Of a stretch of DNA of 64,000 bases, positions 18,357 to 27,949 are shown one piece after another. A model generated the notes under the pieces. The model was not told where the DNA came from, did not search any database, and saw only the letters and a list, made by a program, of their open reading frames with translations. The DNA is from Burkholderia arboris (GTDB lineage Bacteria; Pseudomonadota; Gammaproteobacteria; Burkholderiales; Burkholderiaceae). The stretch is from positions 62,001 through 126,000 of the forward strand of contig NZ_CABVPX010000019.1 in NCBI RefSeq assembly GCF_902499125.1, given 5' to 3'. A program made the position numbers and the translations under genes. How positions within the stretch are numbered: the first letter of the stretch is position 1; each line of letters opens with the position of its first letter.

Positions 18357-19235
18357 ATGACAGCCGAAACGAAACCCGACAAACCCGCGTGGGTCCGCTA
18401 TGCGGCGAGCGTGGCGCGCGTTCACGAATACATCCGCGCGCATCTCGACGGCCCGCTCGACCTGAACCGGCTCGCCGAAGTCGCGTGCCTGTCGCCGTAT
18501 CACTGGCAGCGCGTCTACCGCGCGCTGTACGGCGAGTCGATCGTGTTGACGGTGCGGCGGATGCGGATCGTGCGCGCGTCCGAGGATCTCGTGTGCACGG
18601 CGCGGCCGATCGACGAGATCGCGCGGCGTGCGGGTTACGGTTCGACGCACGCGTTCGCGCGGGCGTTTCGCGATGCTTATGGCGTGCCGCCCGCGCAGCA
18701 CCGGCGCACGGGCACGCACCGGCCGGTTTATCCACTGCAGCGAGGAGAGGAAGACATGTTCAAGCATGAGGTCGAGATCCGGCGCCTGCCGGAACTGAGC
18801 GGCTACGCGGTCGCGCATACCGGCGCGTACATGAAGGTCGGCGATGCGTTCGGGCGGATCGGCGCGTGGGTCGGGCAGCATGGGCTGATCGGCCCGGGCG
18901 CGAAGATGATCGGCATTTTTTACGACGATCCGGACACCACGCCCGAAGCGCAGTTGCGCGCGAAAGCCTGCTTCATGCCGGCCGACGGCGCGCCGGACGT
19001 CGAACCCGTGCCGCCGGTGGAGCGCGCGTCGGTGGCGGGCGGCGAGTACGCCGTGCTGCTGCATACGGGGCCGTATGCGGACCTGAAGACGGCCTACCAG
19101 TGGCTCTACGGCGACTGGCTGCGCCACTCGGGCCGCGAAGCGGCGGACGCGCCGCCGTTCGAGCTGTACCTCAATACGCCGATGGACACGGCGCCGGCCG
19201 ACCTGCGCACCGAGATTCACCTGCCGCTGCGCTGA
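18357..19235 (+). CDS. AraC-family regulator with GyrI-like effector domain
   Basis: 292 residues. Residues about 15-115 hold two helix-turn-helix units (LDLNRLAEVACLSPYHWQRV; IDEIARRAGYGSTHAFARAF), and about 137-292 form a GyrI-like small-molecule-binding domain (FKHEVEIRRLPELSGYAVAH ... EIHLPLR). This domain pair is the Rob/SbmC-like arrangement, usually sensing drugs or other small hydrophobic ligands. ATG 18357 gives the natural N-terminus; the frame is open 78 bases further upstream without a ribosome site. No divergent target gene is obvious, and the channel gene upstream is on the other strand. Confidence 0.87.
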   Translation: MTAETKPDKPAWVRYAASVARVHEYIRAHLDGPLDLNRLAEVACLSPYHWQRVYRALYGESIVLTVRRMRIVRASEDLVCTARPIDEIARRAGYGSTHAFARAFRDAYGVPPAQHRRTGTHRPVYPLQRGEEDMFKHEVEIRRLPELSGYAVAHTGAYMKVGDAFGRIGAWVGQHGLIGPGAKMIGIFYDDPDTTPEAQLRAKACFMPADGAPDVEPVPPVERASVAGGEYAVLLHTGPYADLKTAYQWLYGDWLRHSGREAADAPPFELYLNTPMDTAPADLRTEIHLPLR

Positions 19236-19273
19236 GCGACGAGCCGGTGCGCCGGCCGTGAAACGACACGCGC

Positions 19274-19307
19274 CGGCCGATGGTCATGCCCGGCCGATGG
19301 TCATGCC
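19274..19307. repeat. Tandem 17-bp duplication
   Basis: The unit CGGCCGATGGTCATGCC occurs twice with no gap, at 19274-19290 and 19291-19307, followed by a third partial CGGCCGG. It lies between the AraC-GyrI gene and the zinc-ribbon gene. Its function is unknown, and it may be a slippage product. Confidence 0.7.
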
Positions 19308-19335
19308 CGGCCGGCGCGAATGAGCGGCATGCCTG

Positions 19336-19710
19336 TTACGCCGCCTGCGTCCCGCACCCGGGACAGAAGCGCGCGTCGGCCGCCAGCGCCGTGTGGCAAC
19401 GGCTGCAGGCCCGGCTGCGTTGCGCCGCGCCGCACTGCGCGCAGAAGCGCGCATCGGCCGCATTGAGCGCGCCGCAGCCCGCGCACGCAAGCTGGCTCAG
19501 CGGCACGTTGCCGCCGTGCCCGGCACTGGCGTCGGCCGGCGCCTGCCAGCCCCAGCCGTAGCGATCGCGGCCGCGTGCGTCGTGGCCGCCGTGCGCGTCG
19601 CGGCGCTGCCCGCCGTGATGCCCGCCGCCGTGGCTACCGCTACCGCCGCTGCCGTGCCCGCTGCCATGGCCACCGCCGTGGCCGCCCAGGATCCGTTTCA
19701 GAAAGCTCAT
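19336..19710 (-). CDS. Gly/His-rich double zinc-ribbon protein
   Basis: 124 residues. The N-terminal ~60 are a flexible Gly-His-Ser tract (residues 9-35 are almost only G, H and S, with further HG pairs), a likely metal-binding arm. The C-terminal ~50 hold four CxxC pairs (CAGC, CAQC, CSRC, CPGC), that is, two zinc ribbons. The opening MSFLKRILGG is short and amphipathic. ATG 19710 follows GAGGAG. The gene begins 10 bases after the stop of the metal P-type ATPase, so it should be co-transcribed and under CadR control. A metal chaperone, buffer or ATPase-regulating role is inferred. Confidence 0.8.
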   Translation of the reverse strand: MSFLKRILGGHGGGHGSGHGSGGSGSHGGGHHGGQRRDAHGGHDARGRDRYGWGWQAPADASAGHGGNVPLSQLACAGCGALNAADARFCAQCGAAQRSRACSRCHTALAADARFCPGCGTQAA

Positions 19711-19720
19711 CGCCCGCTCC

Positions 19721-22303
<2,583 letters not shown>

Positions 22304-22332
22304 GACAACCTCCTTTGTGGCTTGACGGTGTA

Positions 22333-22364
22333 GAGTTAACACCCTGAAGCCACTACAAGGTCAA
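22333..22364 (-). promoter_or_regulatory. CadR-type operator in a long-spacer promoter for cadA
   Basis: Read on the minus strand, arms ACCTTGTAG and CTTCAGGGT flank TGG (22341-22361), the partial dyad expected of CadR/PbrR/ZntR operators. The -35 TTGACC (22359-22364) overlaps one arm. The -10 lies at 22333-22339 (TAACTC or TTAACT), which gives the 19-20-bp spacer that MerR-family activators need. Confidence 0.7.
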
Positions 22365-22384
22365 CCCTTACACGGGAGAAAGGC

Positions 22385-22816
22385 ATGAAGATCGGCGAAC
22401 TGGCCAAAGCGGCCCGCTGCACCCCCGAGACGATCCGTTTCTACGAGAAAGAGGGTCTGATGCCGGATGCGGAGCGCACCGACTCGAACTACCGCAACTA
22501 CACCGACGTGCACGTCGAACGGCTGCGCTTCATCCGCAACTGCCGCGCGCTTGACATGGCGCACGACGAAATCCGCGCGTTGCTGCAGCTCACCGACACG
22601 CCGGCCGACCGCTGCGATTCGATCAATTCGCTGCTCGACGATCACATCGGACACGTCGATGCGCGCCTGGCGGAACTCACGCATCTGCGCGACCAGCTCA
22701 CCGAATTGCGCCGCCAGTGCGTCGGCGAGCATTCGGTCGAGGATTGCGGAATCGTGCACGGTCTCGCGACGATGGAAACCGTCGCACCGGCCGCGAAGCG
22801 TTCGCACCTCGGCTGA
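22385..22816 (+). CDS. cadR: MerR-family Cd/Pb/Zn-responsive regulator
   Basis: 143 residues with an N-terminal winged helix (MKIGELAKAARCTPETIRFYEKEGLM), a long dimerisation helix and a C-terminal metal-binding region. Metal ligands of the CadR/PbrR group are visible: the Cys of FIRNCRALDM, C79 in PADRCDSI, and the pair in RRQCVGEHSVEDCGI. The protein distorts the long-spacer cadA promoter when metal binds. ATG 22385 has GGGAGAAAGGC upstream. It is divergent from cadA with the shared operator between them. Confidence 0.92.
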   Translation: MKIGELAKAARCTPETIRFYEKEGLMPDAERTDSNYRNYTDVHVERLRFIRNCRALDMAHDEIRALLQLTDTPADRCDSINSLLDDHIGHVDARLAELTHLRDQLTELRRQCVGEHSVEDCGIVHGLATMETVAPAAKRSHLG

Positions 22817-22846
22817 AACCCTTGTGAAATAAGATAGCCTGATTGA

Positions 22847-22884
22847 GAATAGTTATATTCTTACTAGATATATTCTAACTATTC
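22847..22884. promoter_or_regulatory. PadR-type operator abutting the padR-like start codon
   Basis: GAATAGTTA (22847-22855) and TAACTATTC (22876-22884) are exact reverse complements 20 bases apart; the second arm touches the ATG at 22885. Within the dyad TATATTC occurs twice (22854-22860, 22869-22875). TTGAGA (22843-22848) and TAGATA (22865-22870) or TATATT (22869-22874) could be -35 and -10. That places the transcription start at or almost at the ATG, so the mRNA may be leaderless. Confidence 0.6.
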
Positions 22885-23457
22885 ATGCCTACGAGCCGCC
22901 CGTCCCCGCTTGCGCTGGCCGTCCTCGCGACGCTCACCGAAACGCCCATGCATCCGTATGGGATGTTGCAGCAACTGAAGGCCCGCGGATACGACGAAGT
23001 CGTCAACGTGCGGCAGCGCACGAGCCTCTACCAGACGATCGACCGGCTGCTGCGCGACGGGATGATCGCCGTGCACGACACCGAGCGCGACGGCGCGTTT
23101 CCGGAGCGCACGCTGTATGCGCTGACCGAAGCCGGGCATACGGCGGGGCAGGCGTGGCTGCATGCGCTGCTCGCGGAGCCCGCACGTGAATTCCCGGTGT
23201 TCGGCGCCGGTCTCGCGTTCCTGCCGCTGCTCGACGCCGAAGATGCCCGTCACCAGCTCGAACTGCGGATTGCGCGGCTCGACGCCGAACGCGAACGGCT
23301 GGAAGCGCTGCGCGCCACCGCGCAGGCCGACCAGGTGCCGCGCCTGTTCCTGCTGCAGAACGAACATGCGCTGGTGCTGCTCAATGCGGAGCTGGATTGG
23401 GCACGCAGCGTCGTCGAACACCTGAAGATCGGCGCGCTGCGCTGGGTGGACGGCTGA
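22885..23457 (+). CDS. PadR-family transcriptional regulator
   Basis: 190 residues. The N-terminal winged helix (LALAVLATLTETPMHPYGMLQQLKARG, VNVRQRTSLYQTIDRLLRDGMI) is typical of PadR repressors, and a C-terminal helical domain (about 110-185, with a Leu/Arg-rich dimerisation coil) follows. There is no Shine-Dalgarno before ATG 22885; instead an AT-rich perfect dyad ends at the start codon. This suggests autorepression and possibly leaderless translation. It lies 68 bases after cadR on the same strand but has its own promoter-like region. Ligand and targets are unknown; PadR proteins often control detoxification or drug-efflux genes. Confidence 0.85.
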   Translation: MPTSRPSPLALAVLATLTETPMHPYGMLQQLKARGYDEVVNVRQRTSLYQTIDRLLRDGMIAVHDTERDGAFPERTLYALTEAGHTAGQAWLHALLAEPAREFPVFGAGLAFLPLLDAEDARHQLELRIARLDAERERLEALRATAQADQVPRLFLLQNEHALVLLNAELDWARSVVEHLKIGALRWVDG

Positions 23458-23471
23458 AGCATCAGGCAGGT

Positions 23472-23496
23472 CGATTCCCGCACGTCACGGGAATCG
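23472..23496. terminator. Bidirectional hairpin between PadR and FAD-oxidoreductase genes
   Basis: CGATTCCCG (23472-23480) and CGGGAATCG (23488-23496) pair perfectly around CACGTCA. The element sits in the 45-base gap between two convergent genes and can serve both. Confidence 0.65.
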
Positions 23497-23502
23497 GCGC
23501 TG

Positions 23503-24933
23503 TCAAAGCACCTTGCCGGGATTGAGAATGCCGCGCGGGTCCAGCGCGGCCTTCAGGCGCCGCATCAGCCCGATTTCCGCGTCGCTGCGCGTATGCGCGA
23601 GATAAGGACGCTTGAGCACGCCGATCCCGTGCTCGGCGGACACCGAGCCGCCCATGTCGCGCACCACCGCGTACACGCCGTGATCGAGCGCATCGAGGTC
23701 CGCGTCGGTCATCCCGGCCAGCGACACGCCGATATGCACGTTGCCGTCGCCGACATGGCCGAAGAACAGGCACGTGACGTCCGGCCAGCGCGCCCGCAAC
23801 GCCGCCTCGCAGCGTTCGGCGAACGCGCCGAGTTCGCCGGTCGGCAAACTCACGTCGAAGTTGACGAGATGCGGCAGCGCATCGATCGCGAGACCTTCGC
23901 GCAGCGTCCACAGGTCGCGCGCCTGCCGCTCCGATGCCGCGAGCACCGCGTCGTCCACGAGCCCTGCGTCGAACCCCGCCGCGAGACCGGTTTCCAGCGC
24001 CTGGTGCGCGTCGCCGCCCGGTGCGCTCGTCGCGCATTCGATCAGTACCGCGAAACCCTCCTCGCCGACAAACGGCGCCGAGACACCCGGCGTATGACGC
24101 GCGACGTAGTCGTAGAACGCCGGCCACATCGCCTCGAAACTGACGACTTCCGGCAGCGTGCGCACGCGGTTCCACAGCGCGACCACCGCGCCGTAGTCGC
24201 GCACGCGGCAGAGCGCCGTGGCCGGCGCGGCGAGCAGCGGATGCAGCCGCAACACCGCGCGCGTGACGACGCCGAGCGTCCCCTCGCTGCCGATGAACAA
24301 CTGCTTCAGGTCGTAGCCCGCGTTGTTCTTCAGCATCCGGTTCATCGACGACACGACCGTGCCGTCCGCGAGCACCGCCTCGAGCCCGAGCACCTGCTCG
24401 CGCATCATCCCGTAGCGGATCGCGCGCGTGCCGCCCGCATTGGTCGCGAGCATGCCGCCGATCTGGCACGAGCCGCGCGCGCCGAGATCGACGCCGAACG
24501 TGAACCCCGCCGCTTCCGCGGCTTCCTGCACCGTCTGCAGCGGCGTCCCCGCGCGCACGGTCATCGTGCCGGCCGCCGCGTCGATCGCTTCGATACCGGC
24601 CAAGCGCTCCATCGACAGCACGACCTCGCCGCCGAGCGCGACTGCGCCACGCGCGAGCCCCGTCAGCCCGCCCTGCGGCACGACCGGCTGCCCGAGCCGC
24701 GCGCACAGCGCGAGCGTGCGCGACACGTCGTCGACGCTGCGCGGGCGCACCAGCGCACGCGGCCGCACGCCGGCCGGCTCGTTGTACGCGGTGAAGTACC
24801 GCGGATCGATGTCGGCGGCACGGGTGACGAGCGCGTCGCCCAGTTCGGCAACGAGCACGGCGTCGAGCGCCTCGCCCGGCTGCGCATCGCCGCGCGCCTC
24901 GCCGCCCGCGGCAACCGTCTCCCGGTTCTGCAT
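23503..24933 (-). CDS. FAD-linked oxidoreductase (GlcD / D-2-hydroxyacid dehydrogenase type)
   Basis: 476 residues with the VAO-type FAD-binding domain (about 45-225: RPRSVDDVSRTLALCARLGQ, PQGGLTGLARGAV, IGGMLATNAGGTRAIRYG) and a C-terminal FAD-oxidase domain (CLFFGHVGDGNVH; SAEHGIG; RRLKAALDPRGILNPGKVL). Family members oxidise D-lactate, D-2-hydroxyglutarate, glycolate or similar 2-hydroxy acids. The substrate here is not known. ATG 24933 lies 11 bases after the stop of the solute-binding-protein gene, so it is the last gene of a three-gene operon. Confidence 0.9.
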   Translation of the reverse strand: MQNRETVAAGGEARGDAQPGEALDAVLVAELGDALVTRAADIDPRYFTAYNEPAGVRPRALVRPRSVDDVSRTLALCARLGQPVVPQGGLTGLARGAVALGGEVVLSMERLAGIEAIDAAAGTMTVRAGTPLQTVQEAAEAAGFTFGVDLGARGSCQIGGMLATNAGGTRAIRYGMMREQVLGLEAVLADGTVVSSMNRMLKNNAGYDLKQLFIGSEGTLGVVTRAVLRLHPLLAAPATALCRVRDYGAVVALWNRVRTLPEVVSFEAMWPAFYDYVARHTPGVSAPFVGEEGFAVLIECATSAPGGDAHQALETGLAAGFDAGLVDDAVLAASERQARDLWTLREGLAIDALPHLVNFDVSLPTGELGAFAERCEAALRARWPDVTCLFFGHVGDGNVHIGVSLAGMTDADLDALDHGVYAVVRDMGGSVSAEHGIGVLKRPYLAHTRSDAEIGLMRRLKAALDPRGILNPGKVL

Positions 24934-24944
24934 CGCGGCCCCGC

Positions 24945-25733
24945 TTACTTCGTCGAAATGTCGATATCGCCGAAATACTTCAGGCCGAGCGACTTCACCG
25001 TGCCGTCCGCCTTCAGCTTGTCGATCGCCGCGTCGAGCTTCGCCTTCAGCGCGTCGTCGCCCTTGCGCAGGCCGAATGCGATGCCGCTGCCGAGGATCTT
25101 GTCGTCGTGCACCGGCTGGCCGACGAACGAGAAGCCCTTGCCGTCCGGGCGCGACAGGAAGCCGCGCTGGCCGGACGGTGCGAGCACGAGCGTCGCGTCG
25201 AGGCGGCCCGCTACAAGGTCCGCATACGCCTGGTTCTGGTCCTGGTACGCGACGATCGCGACGCCGGCCGGTTCCCAGTGCGCCTTCGCGAAGGTTTCCT
25301 GGATCGACGCCTGCAGCACGCCGACGCGCTTGCCCTTCAGCGATTCGGGCGTCGGCAGCAGGCCGCTGCCGGTGCGCGCGATCAGCTGGGTCGGCACGCG
25401 ATAGACGATCGTCGTAAAGTCGATCGCCTGGCGCCGCTGCTCGGTCGCGTTCATCGCCGAGTTGATCGCGTCGAACTTGCGGCCCTTCAGCGCGGGAATC
25501 AGCCCGTCGAACGACGTCTCGACCCATTTGCACGACAACTTCGCCGTCCGGCAGACGGCATTGCCGACGTCGATGTCGAAGCCTTGCAGGTCGCCGTTCG
25601 GCGCTTTCGATTCGAACGGCGGGTATTGCGCTTCGAGGCCGAAACGCAGCGTCTGCGTATCGGCGAGCGCGGCGCCGGAGCCGATTGCGCATGCGAGCGC
25701 AAACGCGAGTTTCAGGGTGGCCGTGTGCTTCAT
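24945..25733 (-). CDS. Periplasmic amino-acid-binding protein of an ABC transporter (family 3)
   Basis: 262 residues with a Sec signal peptide (MKHTATLKLAFALACAIGSGAALA, cut after ALA) and the family-3 solute-binding fold: LRFGLEAQYPPFESKAPNGD, GFDIDVGNAVC, and WVETSFDGLIPALKGRKFDA. The sequence pattern is closest to lysine/arginine/ornithine/histidine binders. No permease or ATPase gene is in the operon, so it must share a membrane unit encoded elsewhere or act as a sensor. ATG 25733 follows GGAGATCACG. It stands between the aminotransferase and the FAD oxidoreductase. Confidence 0.88.
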   Translation of the reverse strand: MKHTATLKLAFALACAIGSGAALADTQTLRFGLEAQYPPFESKAPNGDLQGFDIDVGNAVCRTAKLSCKWVETSFDGLIPALKGRKFDAINSAMNATEQRRQAIDFTTIVYRVPTQLIARTGSGLLPTPESLKGKRVGVLQASIQETFAKAHWEPAGVAIVAYQDQNQAYADLVAGRLDATLVLAPSGQRGFLSRPDGKGFSFVGQPVHDDKILGSGIAFGLRKGDDALKAKLDAAIDKLKADGTVKSLGLKYFGDIDISTK

Positions 25734-25794
25734 CGTGATCTCCTGTGACTGGTCGATGCGACATGCCCGTCGCCGGGTGCCCGTCGCCGGTTTC

Positions 25795-26949
25795 TTACAG
25801 CGAACGCAGCCGCCGCGCGCCTTCGACCAGCGTCGCGTCGTCCTTCGAAAAACTGAGCCGGATCACGCCGGCGTCGGTGCCGTCGGTATAGAACGCCGAC
25901 AGCGGAATCGTCGCGACCCGCGCGTCGCGGATCAGGCGCAGCACGAAATCGCTGTCGCTTTCGTCCGAGAAGTGGCGGAAACGCGCGAGCATGAAGAACG
26001 AGCCTTCGCTCGGCAGCAGCTCGAAACGCGAATCGGCCAGCTCGCGCGCGAGCAGGTCGCGCTTGGCCTGGTAGAACGCCGACAGGCCGAGATAGCTGTC
26101 CGGCCGCGCGAGGATCTCCGCGAACGCGAACTGCATCGGCGTGTCGGCCGAGAACACCATGAACTGGTGCACCTTGCGAATCTCGTCCATCAGTTCGGCC
26201 GGCGCGAGGCAATGGCCGACCCGCCAGCCGGTCACGTGGAACGACTTGCCGAACGACGACACGATCACGCTGCGCTCGGCCAGCTCGCGGTGGCGCGCGA
26301 CGCTCTGGTGCCGCGCGCCGTCGAACACGACGTGCTCGTAGACCTCGTCGGACAGCACGACGATGCCCGTGTCGCGCGTGAGCTGCGCGAGCCGCTCGAG
26401 ATCGTCGGCCGAGAACACCGTCGCGGTCGGGTTGTGCGGCGTGTTGACGATGATCATCCGCGTGCGCGGCGTGATCGCGGCGGCGACCTCATCCCAGTTC
26501 ACGCGGAAATGCCCGGGCGACAGCTTGATCGCGACCGGCGTCGCGCCCTGCAGCCGCACGATCGGCGCATAGCTGTCGAACGACGGCTCGAAATGGATCA
26601 CCTCGTCGCCCGGATGCACGAGCGCGCTGATTGCCGCGTACAGCCCTTCGCTCGCGCTCGCGATCACCGTGATTTCGGTCGCGGGGTCATAGCGTGCGCC
26701 GTACAGCGCTTCCGTCTTCTCGGCGAGCCGCTCGCGCAGCGCCATGACGCCCGCCATCGGCGCGTACTGGTTGTGCCCGTCGCGCATCGCGCGCGCGACG
26801 CCTTCGACGAGCGCCGGATCGGGCGCGAAATTCGGCGCGCCCTGCGACAGGTTCAACGCATCGTGTTGAGCGGCCAGCTGGCCGATCACCGTGAAGATCG
26901 TCGTGCCGACGTCGGGCAGTTTCGAACGGGGCGCGGTGGCGCTTCGCAT
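25795..26949 (-). CDS. PLP-dependent aminotransferase (methionine aminotransferase, YbdL-like)
   Basis: Fold-type I class I/II aminotransferase of 384 residues. The Schiff-base lysine is K235 in SSFGKSFHVTGWRVG, the pyridoxal-ring Asp is in LSDEVYE (about 201), and N173 of NTPHNPTATV contacts the cofactor. The N-terminal LPDVGTTIFTVIGQLAAQH and the FGKSFHVTGWR segment are typical of YbdL/kynurenine-aminotransferase-like methionine aminotransferases. It converts an amino acid to its 2-oxo acid. ATG 26949 is preceded by AGGAGGAG. It is the first gene of the operon with the binding protein and FAD oxidoreductase; a promoter should lie within 26950-27160. Confidence 0.88.
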   Translation of the reverse strand: MRSATAPRSKLPDVGTTIFTVIGQLAAQHDALNLSQGAPNFAPDPALVEGVARAMRDGHNQYAPMAGVMALRERLAEKTEALYGARYDPATEITVIASASEGLYAAISALVHPGDEVIHFEPSFDSYAPIVRLQGATPVAIKLSPGHFRVNWDEVAAAITPRTRMIIVNTPHNPTATVFSADDLERLAQLTRDTGIVVLSDEVYEHVVFDGARHQSVARHRELAERSVIVSSFGKSFHVTGWRVGHCLAPAELMDEIRKVHQFMVFSADTPMQFAFAEILARPDSYLGLSAFYQAKRDLLARELADSRFELLPSEGSFFMLARFRHFSDESDSDFVLRLIRDARVATIPLSAFYTDGTDAGVIRLSFSKDDATLVEGARRLRSL

Positions 26950-27160
26950 GACTCCTCCTTCTGATGTCCTTCGGGCGGGGCCGCGCGGCGTGTGGGGCCC
27001 TGCATCTGCCGCATGATTTAGCCCCAGCCAATATCGGCGGACAATCGAAAGTTCGTCATGGCGGCCATGCATTTTTCTCATGGCTCAAGGAGAGAAGCAC
27101 GCAGCGGCAACGCAGACCGACGGGCCTGACATGCGAATCAGGCATTTCCCCTACGGAATG

Positions 27161-27829
27161 CTACGCATCCGCCGCTGCCAGGTACGCGAGCAGCACGGCC
27201 CGCAGTTCGCGGCGTTGCGCGGCGAAATCGAGCGCAGGCCCGAGCGTCAGCAACGCCTGCGACAGGCCGCCGTAGCAGATCGCGTGAGCCATGCGTGCGA
27301 GCCCGTCGAGCCGCCCGGCCGGCGGCGGATCGGCCGTATGGGCCAGCGCGTCGCGCCACAGCGCGACATACGCGTCGTAATGCCGGCGATACGCGGCCAG
27401 CGGCGACACCTGCCGCTCCAGCACGAACAGCGCGCCCCACAGCGCCGCGTCGGCGGCGATCGCGTCGACCTGCAGATCGACGAGCGCGGCGGCCAGTTCG
27501 GCCCGCGGCACGCCGCGCAACCGCTGCACCGTGTCGCGCAGCCGGTCGGCCAGCGCCAGCACGCGGCGGTGGATGCAGAGCGCGGCAAGGCTCTGCTTGT
27601 CGCCGAAATACTCGTAGAAGGTGCCGATGCTGACGCCCGCGACGGCCGCGATCTCGCGGATCGTCGCCTTTGCATAGCCGCGTTCGAGCAAAAGCTGAAC
27701 GAAGGCCTGCTGCAGCGCGTCGGAACTCGCCTGCGCGCGCGACTGGCGCGGCCGGCGGCGCAAGGCGGGCGCGGGTTGCGCCGCCGGCTGGCCGGGCGGC
27801 GCCGGAACCTGAACATGTCGCGGCGGCAT
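27161..27829 (-). CDS. TetR-family regulator
   Basis: 222 residues. After a Pro/Arg-rich N-terminal extension of about 35 residues comes the TetR helix-turn-helix (DALQQAFVQLLLERGYAKATIREIAAVAGVSIGTFYEYFGDKQSL, about 37-82), followed by a helical ligand-binding domain. It is divergent from the AidB-like acyl-CoA dehydrogenase gene across a 120-base gap containing CTGA-AA-TCAG near 27840, a possible operator core. Probably controls the dehydrogenase/ligase pair in response to an acyl-CoA or fatty acid. The start at 27829 is not backed by a clear ribosome site, and an internal ATG is not available before the HTH. Confidence 0.86.
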   Translation of the reverse strand: MPPRHVQVPAPPGQPAAQPAPALRRRPRQSRAQASSDALQQAFVQLLLERGYAKATIREIAAVAGVSIGTFYEYFGDKQSLAALCIHRRVLALADRLRDTVQRLRGVPRAELAAALVDLQVDAIAADAALWGALFVLERQVSPLAAYRRHYDAYVALWRDALAHTADPPPAGRLDGLARMAHAICYGGLSQALLTLGPALDFAAQRRELRAVLLAYLAAADA

Positions 27830-27949
27830 ATTTGCTACTCTGAAATCAGCAGGGAATACGTTTTACCGGGCGCCGGAACCCGCGCCGACGCGCCGTCCGT
27901 ACGGCATGGCGCCGGCTGCCCGCGAAGCCTGAGACCGGAGACACGCTCG

